Shown: one piece after another, positions 9,448 to 18,169 of the stretch
Layout: each line of letters opens with the position of its first letter
Position numbering within the stretch: the first letter of the stretch is position 1
Assembly: GCF_021654795.1 (NCBI RefSeq)
Contig: NZ_AP025344.1
Location: 1,192,501 to 1,256,500 of the forward strand
Reading direction: 5' to 3'
DNA: 64,000 nt
Source: Paenibacillus dendritiformis
GTDB taxonomy: Bacteria; Bacillota; Bacilli; Paenibacillales; Paenibacillaceae
The notes under the pieces: model-generated
The model's input: only the letters and a program-made list of their open reading frames with translations
Database searches by the model: none
What the model was told of the DNA's origin: nothing
Translations under genes and position numbers: made by a program

Positions 9448-10542
9448 ATGGAACCGAAGAAACAGACGAAAAATATGGTTGTGCGCTTGATGGGCGAGAC
9501 GCTTCTCCTTTCCTTTGTCCTGTTTTTCGTCATCGTTTATTTAATGCAATCCTATGGATATGTCAAACCGTTCGAGACCTGGATGGCCGGCGTAAAATCG
9601 ACGCTGTCTGTCTTAATCGTCGTAGCTATTATTGCGGCGATTTTCGGTTTTTTCCAAGGCTTTCGCATGAAACGGCGGATTGAGCTGCTGCGCGAATCGA
9701 TGCTGCTCTTGGAGAAGGGCAATCTGTCCCGGCCGATGCCGGACCTCGGAGACGACGAGATTGGCCAGCTGGCCGATCAAATGGGCAGGGTAAGCAAGCG
9801 CTGGGAGGAACAGGTGACCTCCCTGCAGCGGTTGTCCACCAATAACGCCCAGTTGGCCGAACAGGCCCGGATATCGGCCATTATGGAAGAGCGTCAACGC
9901 TTGGCGCGGGAGCTGCATGACGCCGTGAGCCAACAATTATTCGCCATCTCGATGACGGCGACGGCCGTGCGGCGGACGGTGGACAAAGATTTTGAGCGGG
10001 CGGTGAGGCAGGTGGAGCTGATTGAGGAAATGGCCTCGGTCGCTCAATCGGAAATGAGAGCGCTGCTGCTTCATCTTCGGCCGGTTCATCTGGAAGGCAA
10101 GGGCCTTACCCAAGGTGTCGCCGAACTGATTCGGGAGCTTGAAGCGAAGGTGCCCATTCAGATTCAATATGAGATGGACGAGCATATTACGTTGCTGAAG
10201 GGCGTCGAGAATCATTTATTCCGCATCGTGCAGGAAGCGTTATCGAATACGCTCCGCCATTCCAAGGCGACCCGCATGGAAATCAAGCTTCAGGATCGGG
10301 GCGATTATGTGCGTTTGTTCATTCGCGATAATGGCGTCGGCTTCGAATGGGATGACAAAAAGCAAGCGAGCTACGGCTTGCGCACGATGCAGGAGCGAAT
10401 CAATGAGATCGGGGGCTCGGTGCAATTCATTACGGCGCCGAACAAAGGCACCCGCATTGAAATACGCGTCCCCGTTGTCAATGAAGAGAACGGGCCGAAG
10501 GACGAAGAGGGCAGCGATGGCCCAGGAGGTGAAGATGCCTGA
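9448..10542 (+). CDS. liaS: LiaS-like sensor histidine kinase
   Basis: 364 residues. Two transmembrane segments (about 15-35 and 50-70) with almost no extracellular loop mark an intramembrane-sensing kinase. They are followed by a HAMP-like linker, a HisKA_3 dimerisation box RxRLARELHDAVSQQLF with the phosphoacceptor His157, and a HATPase domain with the N box (VQEALSNTLRHSKA) and G box (DNGVGF). It senses cell-wall antibiotics through LiaF and phosphorylates LiaR. An AGAAGGAG site lies upstream of the ATG. The 3' end overlaps liaR by 8 bases. Confidence 0.95.
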   Translation: MEPKKQTKNMVVRLMGETLLLSFVLFFVIVYLMQSYGYVKPFETWMAGVKSTLSVLIVVAIIAAIFGFFQGFRMKRRIELLRESMLLLEKGNLSRPMPDLGDDEIGQLADQMGRVSKRWEEQVTSLQRLSTNNAQLAEQARISAIMEERQRLARELHDAVSQQLFAISMTATAVRRTVDKDFERAVRQVELIEEMASVAQSEMRALLLHLRPVHLEGKGLTQGVAELIRELEAKVPIQIQYEMDEHITLLKGVENHLFRIVQEALSNTLRHSKATRMEIKLQDRGDYVRLFIRDNGVGFEWDDKKQASYGLRTMQERINEIGGSVQFITAPNKGTRIEIRVPVVNEENGPKDEEGSDGPGGEDA

Positions 10543-11188
10543 TATGGACACAGATATCAAAGTATTGCTCGTAGATGACCATGAGATGGTGCGGATCGGA
10601 TTGGCAGCCGTATTGAGCACCGAGGATGGCATCGAAGTCGTTGGCGAGGCGAGCAACGGCGAGGAAGGAATCCGCTTGGCGCAAGAGTACAAGCCGGATG
10701 TCGTGCTGATGGATCTGGTGATGGAGGGGATGGACGGGATCGAGACGACGCGCAAGCTGCTGAGCCTGTATCCCGATTGCAAGGTCATTGTACTAACCAG
10801 CTACCTGGATGACGAGAAAATGTACCCTGTCATTGAAGCCGGAGCGTTCAGCTACCTGCTCAAAACTTCGCGCGCATCGGAAATAGCCGAAGCCATCCGG
10901 GCGGCGGCTCGGGGACAATCCGTGCTCGAATCGCAGGTCGCCTCGAAAATGATGAACCGCTTCCGCCAGCCGAAGCCGACGCAAGCCGCGCATGAACAGT
11001 TGACCGACCGGGAAATGGACGTCCTGCGATTGCTTGCCCAAGGCAAGTCCAACCAAGATATCGCCGATGACCTGTTCATTGGAATCAAGACCGTAAAATT
11101 CCACGTCACCAATATCCTGGCCAAGCTGGGCGTGGAGGATCGCACGCAAGCCGCCATTTACGCTTACAAGAACGGCCTGGCTGAATAA
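10535..11188 (+). CDS. liaR: LiaR-like NarL/FixJ-family response regulator
   Basis: 217 residues: receiver domain with the acidic pair near the N-terminus (LLVDDHEMV), phosphoacceptor Asp60 in VVLMDLVM, and Lys near 110 in the LLKTS motif. A C-terminal LuxR-type helix-turn-helix follows (LTDREMDVLRLLAQGKSNQ and FIGIKTVKFHV). The ATG at 10535 is preceded by AGGAGGTGAAG, embedded in the end of liaS. It is expected to activate its own operon after phosphorylation by LiaS. A terminator ends the operon 7 bases past the stop. Confidence 0.95.
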   Translation: MPDMDTDIKVLLVDDHEMVRIGLAAVLSTEDGIEVVGEASNGEEGIRLAQEYKPDVVLMDLVMEGMDGIETTRKLLSLYPDCKVIVLTSYLDDEKMYPVIEAGAFSYLLKTSRASEIAEAIRAAARGQSVLESQVASKMMNRFRQPKPTQAAHEQLTDREMDVLRLLAQGKSNQDIADDLFIGIKTVKFHVTNILAKLGVEDRTQAAIYAYKNGLAE

Positions 11189-11194
11189 CGGATG

Positions 11195-11220
11195 ACCCGA
11201 CCGACAGGCCGGGTTTTTTT
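11195..11220 (+). terminator. Terminator of the lia operon
   Basis: Stem ACCCGACC-GACA-GGCCGGGT followed by seven T residues right after liaR. Confidence 0.88.
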
Positions 11221-11271
11221 GTGCCCTCGCGATCACCGGAGAGCAACCGAAAAGAAAGCCAATGAAGAGCG

Positions 11272-11302
11272 AAAAAAGAACCGGGTGTCGGCACCCGGTT
11301 CT
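11272..11302 (-). terminator. Terminator of the 11405-11815 gene
   Basis: On the minus strand a 10-bp stem AGAACCGGGTG/CACCCGGTTCT followed by TTTTTTC. It lies about 100 bases past the stop of the small basic protein. The ~100 bases between contain nothing recognisable. Confidence 0.85.
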
Positions 11303-11404
11303 GTCTGCATGAGGGGCGTTACCCGGGATCCGCCGTGGTAGCGATTCGTCCCGCAAACTCGATGCGGACCGGCAGGAATTCGGGGAGGGAAAGCCGAATC
11401 AGTG

Positions 11405-11815
11405 TTAAATGAGAACAAGAAACAAGAGGGCGATCAGCGACAGGTCAAGTTCAATCCGCCCGCGGCTAGACAGGCCCGGATGCGGGGACGGATACGAAGC
11501 CGGAAAGGCACCATATGACCGAAGCGACGTTAACCTGCCCGTCTTCCCGCTGCATGGCTTGCAGGGACGCTTCACAGGCTTGCATGGCCGTTTGACGCGT
11601 TTGACCCGGCGCTTGTGCGGCTTTTTCTTGGGCTCGCATTCTTCCTCAATAATTGGCAGGACCTCTTCGTGAACTTCTTCTTCGTTCAGAATGATTTTGC
11701 CGTCCCGGCAAACGCTGAGACGCCCGATGAACCGGCGGCCGTCATGAGTCACGGCGCATACGATCCGCCCGCGATGCGATCGGATGATTTCTTCATCCAA
11801 TGGAATAGGAATCAC
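11405..11815 (-). CDS. Small basic Cys/Lys/Arg-rich protein, possible spore-coat component
   Basis: 136 residues, not recognised as a named family. The N-terminal ~45 residues look like a small beta fold (IVCAVTHDGRRFIGRLSVCRDGKIIL). An acidic linker follows, then a strongly basic repeat with KRVKRPCKPVKRPCKPC near residues 70-88, then a hydrophobic C-terminus ending LSLIALLFLVLI. A basic Cys repeat and a hydrophobic tail are common in small spore-coat proteins, which is the best guess. The GTG start at 11815 has AGGAGG 8 bases upstream. It is monocistronic with its own terminator. Confidence 0.7.
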   Translation of the reverse strand: MIPIPLDEEIIRSHRGRIVCAVTHDGRRFIGRLSVCRDGKIILNEEEVHEEVLPIIEEECEPKKKPHKRRVKRVKRPCKPVKRPCKPCSGKTGRLTSLRSYGAFPASYPSPHPGLSSRGRIELDLSLIALLFLVLI

Positions 11816-11978
11816 GTTACATACCTCCTTCTATAGCGGGAATGTTCTGTCATCAGTCTATTCATTGGACGACATTGGCGCATGGACATTGACCTAGGAG
11901 AGAAGCGCCTAATTTTGCAGCATGGAGTGTGCTCCCAGCGGTGAATTCATTATCCATACGAATAAGGAGGCGGATACC

Positions 11979-12755
11979 GTGAGTTTGGTTCGCAGAACGA
12001 AGACTCCGGCCATTGGATTGCTTTTGTTGGCGCTGTGCGGCGCTGTCGCTGCCGCCTGGAGCGGCGAGGCGTGGAAGGCGGCACGAACCCCGCTTGCATC
12101 GGAGACGTTAGAGGCGGCGAAGCGGATGCAAATGCTGTGGGTGCTGGCGGAGTTGAGCGGGGATCGGAAGTTCAGCTCCACAATAACGGTCCAGGGCAGC
12201 TATGCCGCCCCGGATGGGCTTCCGGCAGAGGCAGAGCGCTGGCGGCAAGAAGCGGGCATCGCGGCCCCCCTCGAGCCGAGGCAGGAGCGGGGAAGGGAAG
12301 TGTATCGCGGAACGTATAATACGGCACCCTATCAAGGAGATGTCTTGTTGTTCCAGGAGAACGACGGGCGGATGTATTACACGGTCAAATTGTCTGCGGA
12401 GGCCAAAGGAGGCATGGCCCGCTCGGCGGAAGAAGCGGAGCGGCTGCTGCTCAAGCTTGGACAGGCGGGGATTGGGGCCGATTGGAACGCGACCGTCCGT
12501 ACGGTAACCGGAGCTTCCTTAACCGATGGCTTCGCCGCGGCGGAGCAGGCGTTGGCCGAATGGGGGACAGCCGTGCCGCTCGATCGGTACGAGGATGATC
12601 GCACGATCAGCGTAACGTATGAGACGGACTATATGGGAACCGGGGTGGCGATGAAGGGGCGGAAGGCCAATCTGCAGGTTGCGGCGCATGAAGATCGGGA
12701 GCGGGGAGAGACGCGTCTGTCCTTTGGCACGCCGCTGATTGCGGGGGAATATTGA
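11979..12755 (+). CDS. ywmB: YwmB-like exported protein
   Basis: 258 residues with an N-terminal signal-like hydrophobic stretch (about 12-30, TPAIGLLLLALCGAVAAA), then a soluble domain without transmembrane segments. The extreme C-terminus SFGTPLIAGEY matches the conserved VGTPIVTTEY ending I recall for Bacillus YwmB (DUF1779/TATA-box-binding-like fold). Function is unknown in the family. The GTG at 11979 follows AAGGAGG with 8 bases spacing; an upstream in-frame ATG at 11922 has no site. It precedes zwf but is probably separately transcribed, since a promoter and palindrome lie between them. Confidence 0.75.
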   Translation: MSLVRRTKTPAIGLLLLALCGAVAAAWSGEAWKAARTPLASETLEAAKRMQMLWVLAELSGDRKFSSTITVQGSYAAPDGLPAEAERWRQEAGIAAPLEPRQERGREVYRGTYNTAPYQGDVLLFQENDGRMYYTVKLSAEAKGGMARSAEEAERLLLKLGQAGIGADWNATVRTVTGASLTDGFAAAEQALAEWGTAVPLDRYEDDRTISVTYETDYMGTGVAMKGRKANLQVAAHEDRERGETRLSFGTPLIAGEY

Positions 12756-12792
12756 TTCGACCTTTTTCGCTAACCCGTGGCGTCAATCTGAC

Positions 12793-12830
12793 AAGTATGC
12801 TAAAATGTCATCACATTCGAAATGTGTGAT
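12793..12830 (+). promoter_or_regulatory. zwf promoter region with an overlapping palindrome
   Basis: TGCTAAAAT at 12798-12806 is an extended -10 element. Immediately after it is a perfect inverted repeat ATCACA-N9-TGTGAT (12810-12830), overlapping the expected transcription start. This is the normal place for a repressor operator. The cognate factor is not identified; the half-sites resemble those of CRP/FNR-type regulators. Confidence 0.5.
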
Positions 12831-12868
12831 GTCAAGCCTATAACAGAGTGTAAGGATGATGGAGAGAG

Positions 12869-14413
12869 ATGACTGTGATGCATAACCAAGAATCCCAACT
12901 GGCTGAAGGCGCCGTCTTTTTTATATTCGGCGCGACCGGTGATTTGGCACGCCGCAAATTGTTTCCTGCCATTTACAGCTTATATCACGAAGGCAAATTA
13001 GGTGAGCGGTTTGCTGTCATCGGCTTGGCCCGCCGTGGACGTACGAATGATGAATTTCGCGACGATGTGCGCGCGTCCATTGAAGAATTTTGTCGTTATC
13101 CGATTCCGAACGATGAAGTTTGGAACCGCTTTGCGAAGCATTTCGAATATAAACCGCTTGACATCAACAATGTGGACGGCTTCAAGGAATTACGGGTACA
13201 GACCGAGCATATTGAACGGGAATTCAATATCCCGGGCAACCGTCTGTTCTACTTGGCGCTGGCGCCTGAATTGTTCGGCAGCGTCTCGATGAATCTGCGT
13301 GACGGCGGAATGCTCGACAGCGAAGGCTGGCATCGACTGGTCATCGAGAAGCCGTTCGGCTATGATCTGCCGTCGGCCCAGAAATTGAACGAAGAATTGA
13401 GCCATGTGTTCAAGGAAGAAGAGATTTACCGCATCGATCACTACTTGGGCAAAGAGATGGTCCAGAACATTGAGGTGATCCGATTCGCGAATGCCTTCTT
13501 TGAGCCATTGTGGAACAATAAGCACATCGCCAATATTCAGATTACCCTGGCCGAGACGGTCGGCGTCGAAGAGCGCGGCGGCTATTACGATCATGCCGGA
13601 GCGCTGCGCGATATGGCCCAGAATCATATGCTGCAGATGCTCACGATGATCGCGATGGAAGCGCCTAGCCGGCTGCATCCGGAAGATATTCGCGACGAGA
13701 AGGTGAAGGTGCTTCGCTCCCTCCGCCAATTCGCGAATGCCGACGAAGTGAAGCGCAATGTCGTGCGCGGCCAATATGCGGCAGGCGCGTTGAACGGCAA
13801 GCCGCTTCCGGCTTACCGGGAAGAAGAGAAAGTGAACCCGGCGTCCGTCACGGAAACATACTTCGCCGCCCGTCTCTTTGTGGACAATTTCCGCTGGGCA
13901 GGCGTTCCTTTCTATATTCGCACCGGCAAGCGGCTTCCGGTCAAAACGACCGAGGTCGTCGTGGAGTTCAAAAATATGCCGACGAATGTATATTTATCGC
14001 AAAAACATAAGCTGGAACCGAATCTGCTCGTCATTCGGGTGAACCCGATGGAGGGCATCTACGTCAGAATCAACGGCAAGAAGCCGGGTGCCGACGCAGG
14101 CGTACAGCCGCTCGCCATGGATTTCTGCCAGAGCTGCATGGTCGGCATCAATACGCCGGAAGCCTATGAACGGCTTATCTTCGACGCGGCGCGCGGCGAT
14201 TCCACTTACTTCACACGCTGGGATGAGGTGGCGTCGGCCTGGGCGTTCGTGGACAAGATCGCCGGGGCCTGGAAGGCGTCCAGCGAAGACCTGCATCTGT
14301 ATCCGGCAGGGTCTTGGGGACCGGAGCAAGCGGACAAGCTGTTGGCCGAAGACGGCTTCCAGTGGTGGCCGGTGAACGGACAAGAGGAGAGCCAGGTCGT
14401 ATGGAACAAGTAA
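12869..14413 (+). CDS. zwf: Glucose-6-phosphate 1-dehydrogenase
   Basis: 514 residues. It catalyses the NADP-dependent oxidation of glucose 6-phosphate to 6-phosphogluconolactone, the entry to the oxidative pentose phosphate pathway. The nucleotide-binding motif FGATGDLARRKLFP lies at about residues 19-32 and the active-site signature RIDHYLGKE at about 190. Length is normal. The ATG at 12869 follows GGAGAG; an ATG three codons downstream is equally possible. Single-gene unit between a palindromic promoter and a strong terminator. Confidence 0.97.
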   Translation: MTVMHNQESQLAEGAVFFIFGATGDLARRKLFPAIYSLYHEGKLGERFAVIGLARRGRTNDEFRDDVRASIEEFCRYPIPNDEVWNRFAKHFEYKPLDINNVDGFKELRVQTEHIEREFNIPGNRLFYLALAPELFGSVSMNLRDGGMLDSEGWHRLVIEKPFGYDLPSAQKLNEELSHVFKEEEIYRIDHYLGKEMVQNIEVIRFANAFFEPLWNNKHIANIQITLAETVGVEERGGYYDHAGALRDMAQNHMLQMLTMIAMEAPSRLHPEDIRDEKVKVLRSLRQFANADEVKRNVVRGQYAAGALNGKPLPAYREEEKVNPASVTETYFAARLFVDNFRWAGVPFYIRTGKRLPVKTTEVVVEFKNMPTNVYLSQKHKLEPNLLVIRVNPMEGIYVRINGKKPGADAGVQPLAMDFCQSCMVGINTPEAYERLIFDAARGDSTYFTRWDEVASAWAFVDKIAGAWKASSEDLHLYPAGSWGPEQADKLLAEDGFQWWPVNGQEESQVVWNK

Positions 14414-14431
14414 TTTAACATGAGGTGAAGG

Positions 14432-14461
14432 CTGTGCTCCCGGCGGGAGCACAGTTTTTTT
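14432..14461 (+). terminator. zwf terminator
   Basis: Stem CTGTGCTCCC-GGC-GGGAGCACAG followed by seven T residues, 18 bases past the stop. Confidence 0.92.
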
Positions 14462-14549
14462 AGGCCAACGCGGGATGAGTCCGTTTATAGCTTTTCCCGA
14501 TTACAAGATTAAAATATCATATTCCTATAAAATCACTCGGAAAAAAAGA

Positions 14550-14579
14550 TTGTGTTCTCTCAAAAGATAGTTATACTAT
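14550..14579 (+). promoter_or_regulatory. Promoter of the oligopeptide transporter operon
   Basis: TTGTGT (14550-14555), an 18-base spacer and TACTAT (14574-14579) in an AT-rich gap of about 160 bases after the zwf terminator, 40 bases before the start codon. Confidence 0.5.
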
Positions 14580-14618
14580 AAAATATAAAGTGTGTTACAA
14601 TTTTCGGGGGGAATCGAC

Positions 14619-16211
14619 ATGAAACGCAACAAGTTATGGCTCGCACTCTTATTAACTCTAGTCGTTGCGGTGGTCAGCGCGTGCGGCGGCAGCCAGACGC
14701 CGGCTCCGGATACGGCTTCCGGCAGCGAGACGGGAGGGGAGCCGAAGAGCGGCGGCAGCATCATTATCGCGGTTCAGGAAGATCCGCGGGTCATGAATCC
14801 GGTCTATGCCGGGGACCGGGTAACCTTGACCATTAACCAATCGTTGTTCGCTCCTTTATATCATATCGACAACGGGGAGAAGAAGTTTGTTCTGGCCGAA
14901 AGCCTGACACCTTCCGAGGACTCGCTGACGTATACGCTGAAGCTGCGCCAAGGCTTGAAATGGCATGACGGGCAGCCGTTGACGGCGGACGATGTCGTGT
15001 TTACGATGAACAGCATTTTGGATGAGAAGCAGCACAGCTCGGATCGGGCTAACTACGTCTACAACGGCAAGCCGCTGACGGCGAAAAAAGTGGATGATCT
15101 GACGGCAGAGTTTGTGCTTCCGCAGCCATCGGCTTCGTTCGAAGGCGTGTTGGCCAATTTCAAGCCGATTCCGAAGCATGTATTCGAGGGCGAAGCGGAT
15201 CTAGAGAAGAGCGGCAAGAACGATCATCCTATCGGATCCGGCCCGTTCAAATTCAAGGAATACCGCGCAGGCGAATATGTGACGCTGGAACGGTTCGACG
15301 ACTATTTTGCCGGGAAAGCGTACCTGGATTCGGTAACCTACCGCGTGGCGAAGGATGCGAACGCCGCTAACCTGGCCCTCCAGAACGGCGAGCTGCAAAT
15401 GCGGATGATCGACTCCGTTGACTATGCGAAGTTGGACAACACCGGCAAATTCAATCTGGTGACGTATCCGGAAGGCCGCCTTATCTATATGGTGTTCAAC
15501 CAGAACGTCGATGTCATGAAGAAGAAGGAAGTGCGCCAAGCCATTGCGTACGCCTTGAATAAGGAAGAAATGATTACGGCCGCCTTCGGCTCGACGGACT
15601 TCGCGGAACCGGCCGCTTCAATCTTCACCCCGGATACGCTGTACCAGACGACGGATGTCGCCAAGTACGAGTACAATATCGAGAAAGCGAAGGAGCTGCT
15701 CCAGCAAGCCGGCGTCAGCAATCTGAAGCTGCGTCTCGCGTATGTGAACTCGAACAAGCCGCAGACAAGCAAGGCGCTGTATATTCAACAGCAATTGAAG
15801 GAAGTCGGCATCGACGTGGAACTGATGGCGCTTGATGTCGCGGCCTTCGGCAATATGTCGCTCGACATGAACAATACGAGCTATGACATTTCGTTCGGCG
15901 GCTATATTATGGGCTACGAGCCGGACGCGTACAAATCGCTTTATATGAGCGACGCGGCTTACAACTATGCTCATTACAAAAATCCGGACTTCGATGCCCT
16001 CTGGAACCAGGCGGCTGTCGAAATGGACAAAACGAAGCGCGGCAAGCTGTACAAGCAGATTCAGCAGACCGTCGCAGACGAGATGACCGTGTACCCTATC
16101 GCATACGGGAAAGCGATCGTGGCAGTAGACAAGCGTTACGGCGGATTGGAAGAAGCCGTTCCGAAGCCGGTTGTCATGTTCGAGGATTTGTCCAAAATTT
16201 ATATGAAGTAA
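14619..16211 (+). CDS. Peptide ABC transporter substrate-binding lipoprotein (SBP family 5)
   Basis: 530 residues. It has a signal peptide with lipobox VVSAC (Cys about residue 22), then a family-5 extracellular solute-binding domain of the OppA/AppA/DppE type (LxLRQGLKWHDGQPLTADDV, typical of the family, near 105-125). It captures oligopeptides and delivers them to the permease encoded downstream. The ATG at 14619 follows GGGGGG; in-frame codons upstream lack a signal peptide context. A stem-loop separates it from the permease genes, a common way to make more binding protein than permease. Exact ligand cannot be told. Confidence 0.93.
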   Translation: MKRNKLWLALLLTLVVAVVSACGGSQTPAPDTASGSETGGEPKSGGSIIIAVQEDPRVMNPVYAGDRVTLTINQSLFAPLYHIDNGEKKFVLAESLTPSEDSLTYTLKLRQGLKWHDGQPLTADDVVFTMNSILDEKQHSSDRANYVYNGKPLTAKKVDDLTAEFVLPQPSASFEGVLANFKPIPKHVFEGEADLEKSGKNDHPIGSGPFKFKEYRAGEYVTLERFDDYFAGKAYLDSVTYRVAKDANAANLALQNGELQMRMIDSVDYAKLDNTGKFNLVTYPEGRLIYMVFNQNVDVMKKKEVRQAIAYALNKEEMITAAFGSTDFAEPAASIFTPDTLYQTTDVAKYEYNIEKAKELLQQAGVSNLKLRLAYVNSNKPQTSKALYIQQQLKEVGIDVELMALDVAAFGNMSLDMNNTSYDISFGGYIMGYEPDAYKSLYMSDAAYNYAHYKNPDFDALWNQAAVEMDKTKRGKLYKQIQQTVADEMTVYPIAYGKAIVAVDKRYGGLEEAVPKPVVMFEDLSKIYMK

Positions 16212-16263
16212 CCTCTCGGAACCATCATCATTAGGTAGCGGGAATTGAATCGAGAATTCGCGG

Positions 16264-16296
16264 GCGCTTGAAACGTTATCGTTTCAAGCGCTCTTT
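16264..16296 (+). terminator. Intra-operon stem-loop after the binding-protein gene
   Basis: Perfect 12-bp stem GCGCTTGAAACG-TTAT-CGTTTCAAGCGC followed by TCTTTC. Probably a leaky terminator or RNA-stabilising loop between the lipoprotein and permease genes. Confidence 0.65.
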
Positions 16297-16310
16297 CGGA
16301 GGGAACCTTT

Positions 16311-17261
16311 GTGCAGAAATATATCGTGCGACGCGTTCTTCAAGCCATACCGCTATTATTCTTCATTTCTATCGTGTCGTTCGCGCTGATTAAGCTGGCT
16401 CCGGGAGATCCGGTCAATTCGTTCGTGACGCCCGATATGAACAAGGAGGACGTGGAACGGATACGGGAAAGCCTCGGCTTGAACCTTCCGCTCTACATGC
16501 AGTATTGGATTTGGCTGAAAAATGTGTTCATGGGCAATCTGGGCTACTCCCTGTCCAATCATCGGCCTGTGCTGACGCTGATCGTGGAGCGTCTTCCGGC
16601 CACGATCGGCTTGATGGGGGCGGCTCTCTTGCTGTCTTTGCTCATCTCGGTGCCGCTCAGCATGTACGCGGCTTCCCGGAAAAACCGCCCGGTCGATCGC
16701 GCGCTCGGGCTTGTCTCGTATATCGGAATCTCGATCCCGAGCTTCTGGTTCGGGATTATGCTGATCTATCTGTTCGCCGTCAAGCTCAACTGGCTGCCGA
16801 GCATGGGCATGCGGACGATCGGCGTCGACTCGGCGTGGGATGTGCTGAAGCACGGGATCCTGCCGTGTACGGTGCTGTGCTTCATGAACGTCTCCGTCTA
16901 TATGCGCTATATCCGATCGAATACGATCTCGCAGCTTGAAGAGGATTATGTCCAGATTCAATATGCCTACGGGTCGGCCCAAGGCACGGTGCTGCGGCGC
17001 CATGTGCTCAAAAACGTGCTGCTCCCGATTATAACGATTCTCGGGATGTCCTTCCCGGAATTGATCGCCGGGGCGTTCATTACCGAATCGGTATTCTCCT
17101 GGCCCGGCATGGGCTCGCTCGGGATTACCGCCGTGTTCGCCTTGGATTATCCTGTCATTATGGGGATAACGATGTTCTCGTCGGTCATGCTCGTGATCGG
17201 GAATCTGGCCGCGGACGTTCTGTATGGCGTAGTCGATCCGCGCATTAAGACGATGAGGTGA
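16311..17261 (+). CDS. appB: Oligopeptide ABC transporter permease, OppB/AppB type
   Basis: 316 residues with six transmembrane segments and the OppB N-terminus (YIVRRVLQAIPLLFFISIVSF). The EAA-type cytoplasmic loop is near residues 215-235 and the conserved ending VDPRIK is present. It forms the membrane channel with the next gene product. The GTG start at 16311 has GGAGGG 8 bases upstream. Second gene of a five-gene oligopeptide-uptake operon. App versus Opp/Dpp naming cannot be settled from sequence alone. Confidence 0.93.
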   Translation: MQKYIVRRVLQAIPLLFFISIVSFALIKLAPGDPVNSFVTPDMNKEDVERIRESLGLNLPLYMQYWIWLKNVFMGNLGYSLSNHRPVLTLIVERLPATIGLMGAALLLSLLISVPLSMYAASRKNRPVDRALGLVSYIGISIPSFWFGIMLIYLFAVKLNWLPSMGMRTIGVDSAWDVLKHGILPCTVLCFMNVSVYMRYIRSNTISQLEEDYVQIQYAYGSAQGTVLRRHVLKNVLLPIITILGMSFPELIAGAFITESVFSWPGMGSLGITAVFALDYPVIMGITMFSSVMLVIGNLAADVLYGVVDPRIKTMR

Positions 17262-17266
17262 TTGTG

Positions 17267-18112
17267 ATGAACCGAATGAAATGGCGTAATGTACTGACCC
17301 AAGTGAAAGAGCAAAAGGCCGCCATCGCCGCGATCATTCTCCTTGCCGTCTTTGCGCTCGCCTCGATCCTCGCCTTCCTGGTGCCTTACGATCCGAACAA
17401 GATCGTCGTGACGGAGCGGCTGCTGCCGCCAAGCGCGGCGCATTGGTTCGGCACGGATGATTACGGCCGCGACTATTTGGCGCGGGCGCTGTACGGAGGA
17501 CGGGTCTCCCTCAGCGTCGGCTTCCTGGCGATGGCGATCGCCGTGATCGTCGGCACCGCCGTCGGTACGGCGAGCGGCTATTTCGGCGGCTGGATCGATA
17601 ACGTTCTGATGCGGATCGTTGACATTTTAATGTCGATTCCGTCTTTTTTCTTGATGCTGATTCTCAATGCGTACCTGAAGCCGGGCATTACGACGATTAT
17701 TCTCATTATCGGCATGCTCAGCTGGATGAATATCGCCCGGATTGTGCGGGCGGAGACGCTGTCGGTCAAGGAGCGGGAATATGTGCTCTATGCCCGGGTA
17801 TCCGGACAAAATACGCTCGCTATTATTATGAAACATATTGTGCCCAATATTATGTCTACGATTATCGTGGCCGCGACGATTAATATCGCCTCGGCGATCT
17901 TGATGGAATCTTCGCTCAGCTTCCTCGGCCTGGGGATCCAGCAGCCGAATTCGTCCTGGGGCAGCATGCTGAACAATGCGCAAGGATTTATCGGAGAAGC
18001 GCCTTATCTGGCCCTGTTCCCGGGCTTGTTCATCCTGCTGACGGTACTCTCCTTCAACGTGCTGGGCGACGTGTTCCGCGTCGCGTTCGAGCCGAAGGCG
18101 AACAAGAGATAA
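17267..18112 (+). CDS. appC: Oligopeptide ABC transporter permease, OppC/AppC type
   Basis: 281 residues, six transmembrane segments. It carries the OppC signature HWFGTDDYGRDYLARALYGGR at about 60-80, the EAA loop (about 170-190), and the C-terminal FLGLGIQQPNSSWGSML motif. Pairs with the preceding OppB-type permease. The ATG at 17267 is 5 bases after GAGGTGA, which overlaps the stop of appB; a GTG at 17258 is less likely. Confidence 0.93.
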   Translation: MNRMKWRNVLTQVKEQKAAIAAIILLAVFALASILAFLVPYDPNKIVVTERLLPPSAAHWFGTDDYGRDYLARALYGGRVSLSVGFLAMAIAVIVGTAVGTASGYFGGWIDNVLMRIVDILMSIPSFFLMLILNAYLKPGITTIILIIGMLSWMNIARIVRAETLSVKEREYVLYARVSGQNTLAIIMKHIVPNIMSTIIVAATINIASAILMESSLSFLGLGIQQPNSSWGSMLNNAQGFIGEAPYLALFPGLFILLTVLSFNVLGDVFRVAFEPKANKR

Positions 18113-18169
18113 TGATGGGAGACAGATGGGGAAGGGCTATGGAATTCACAGAGAACGGGAGTGGGACCA

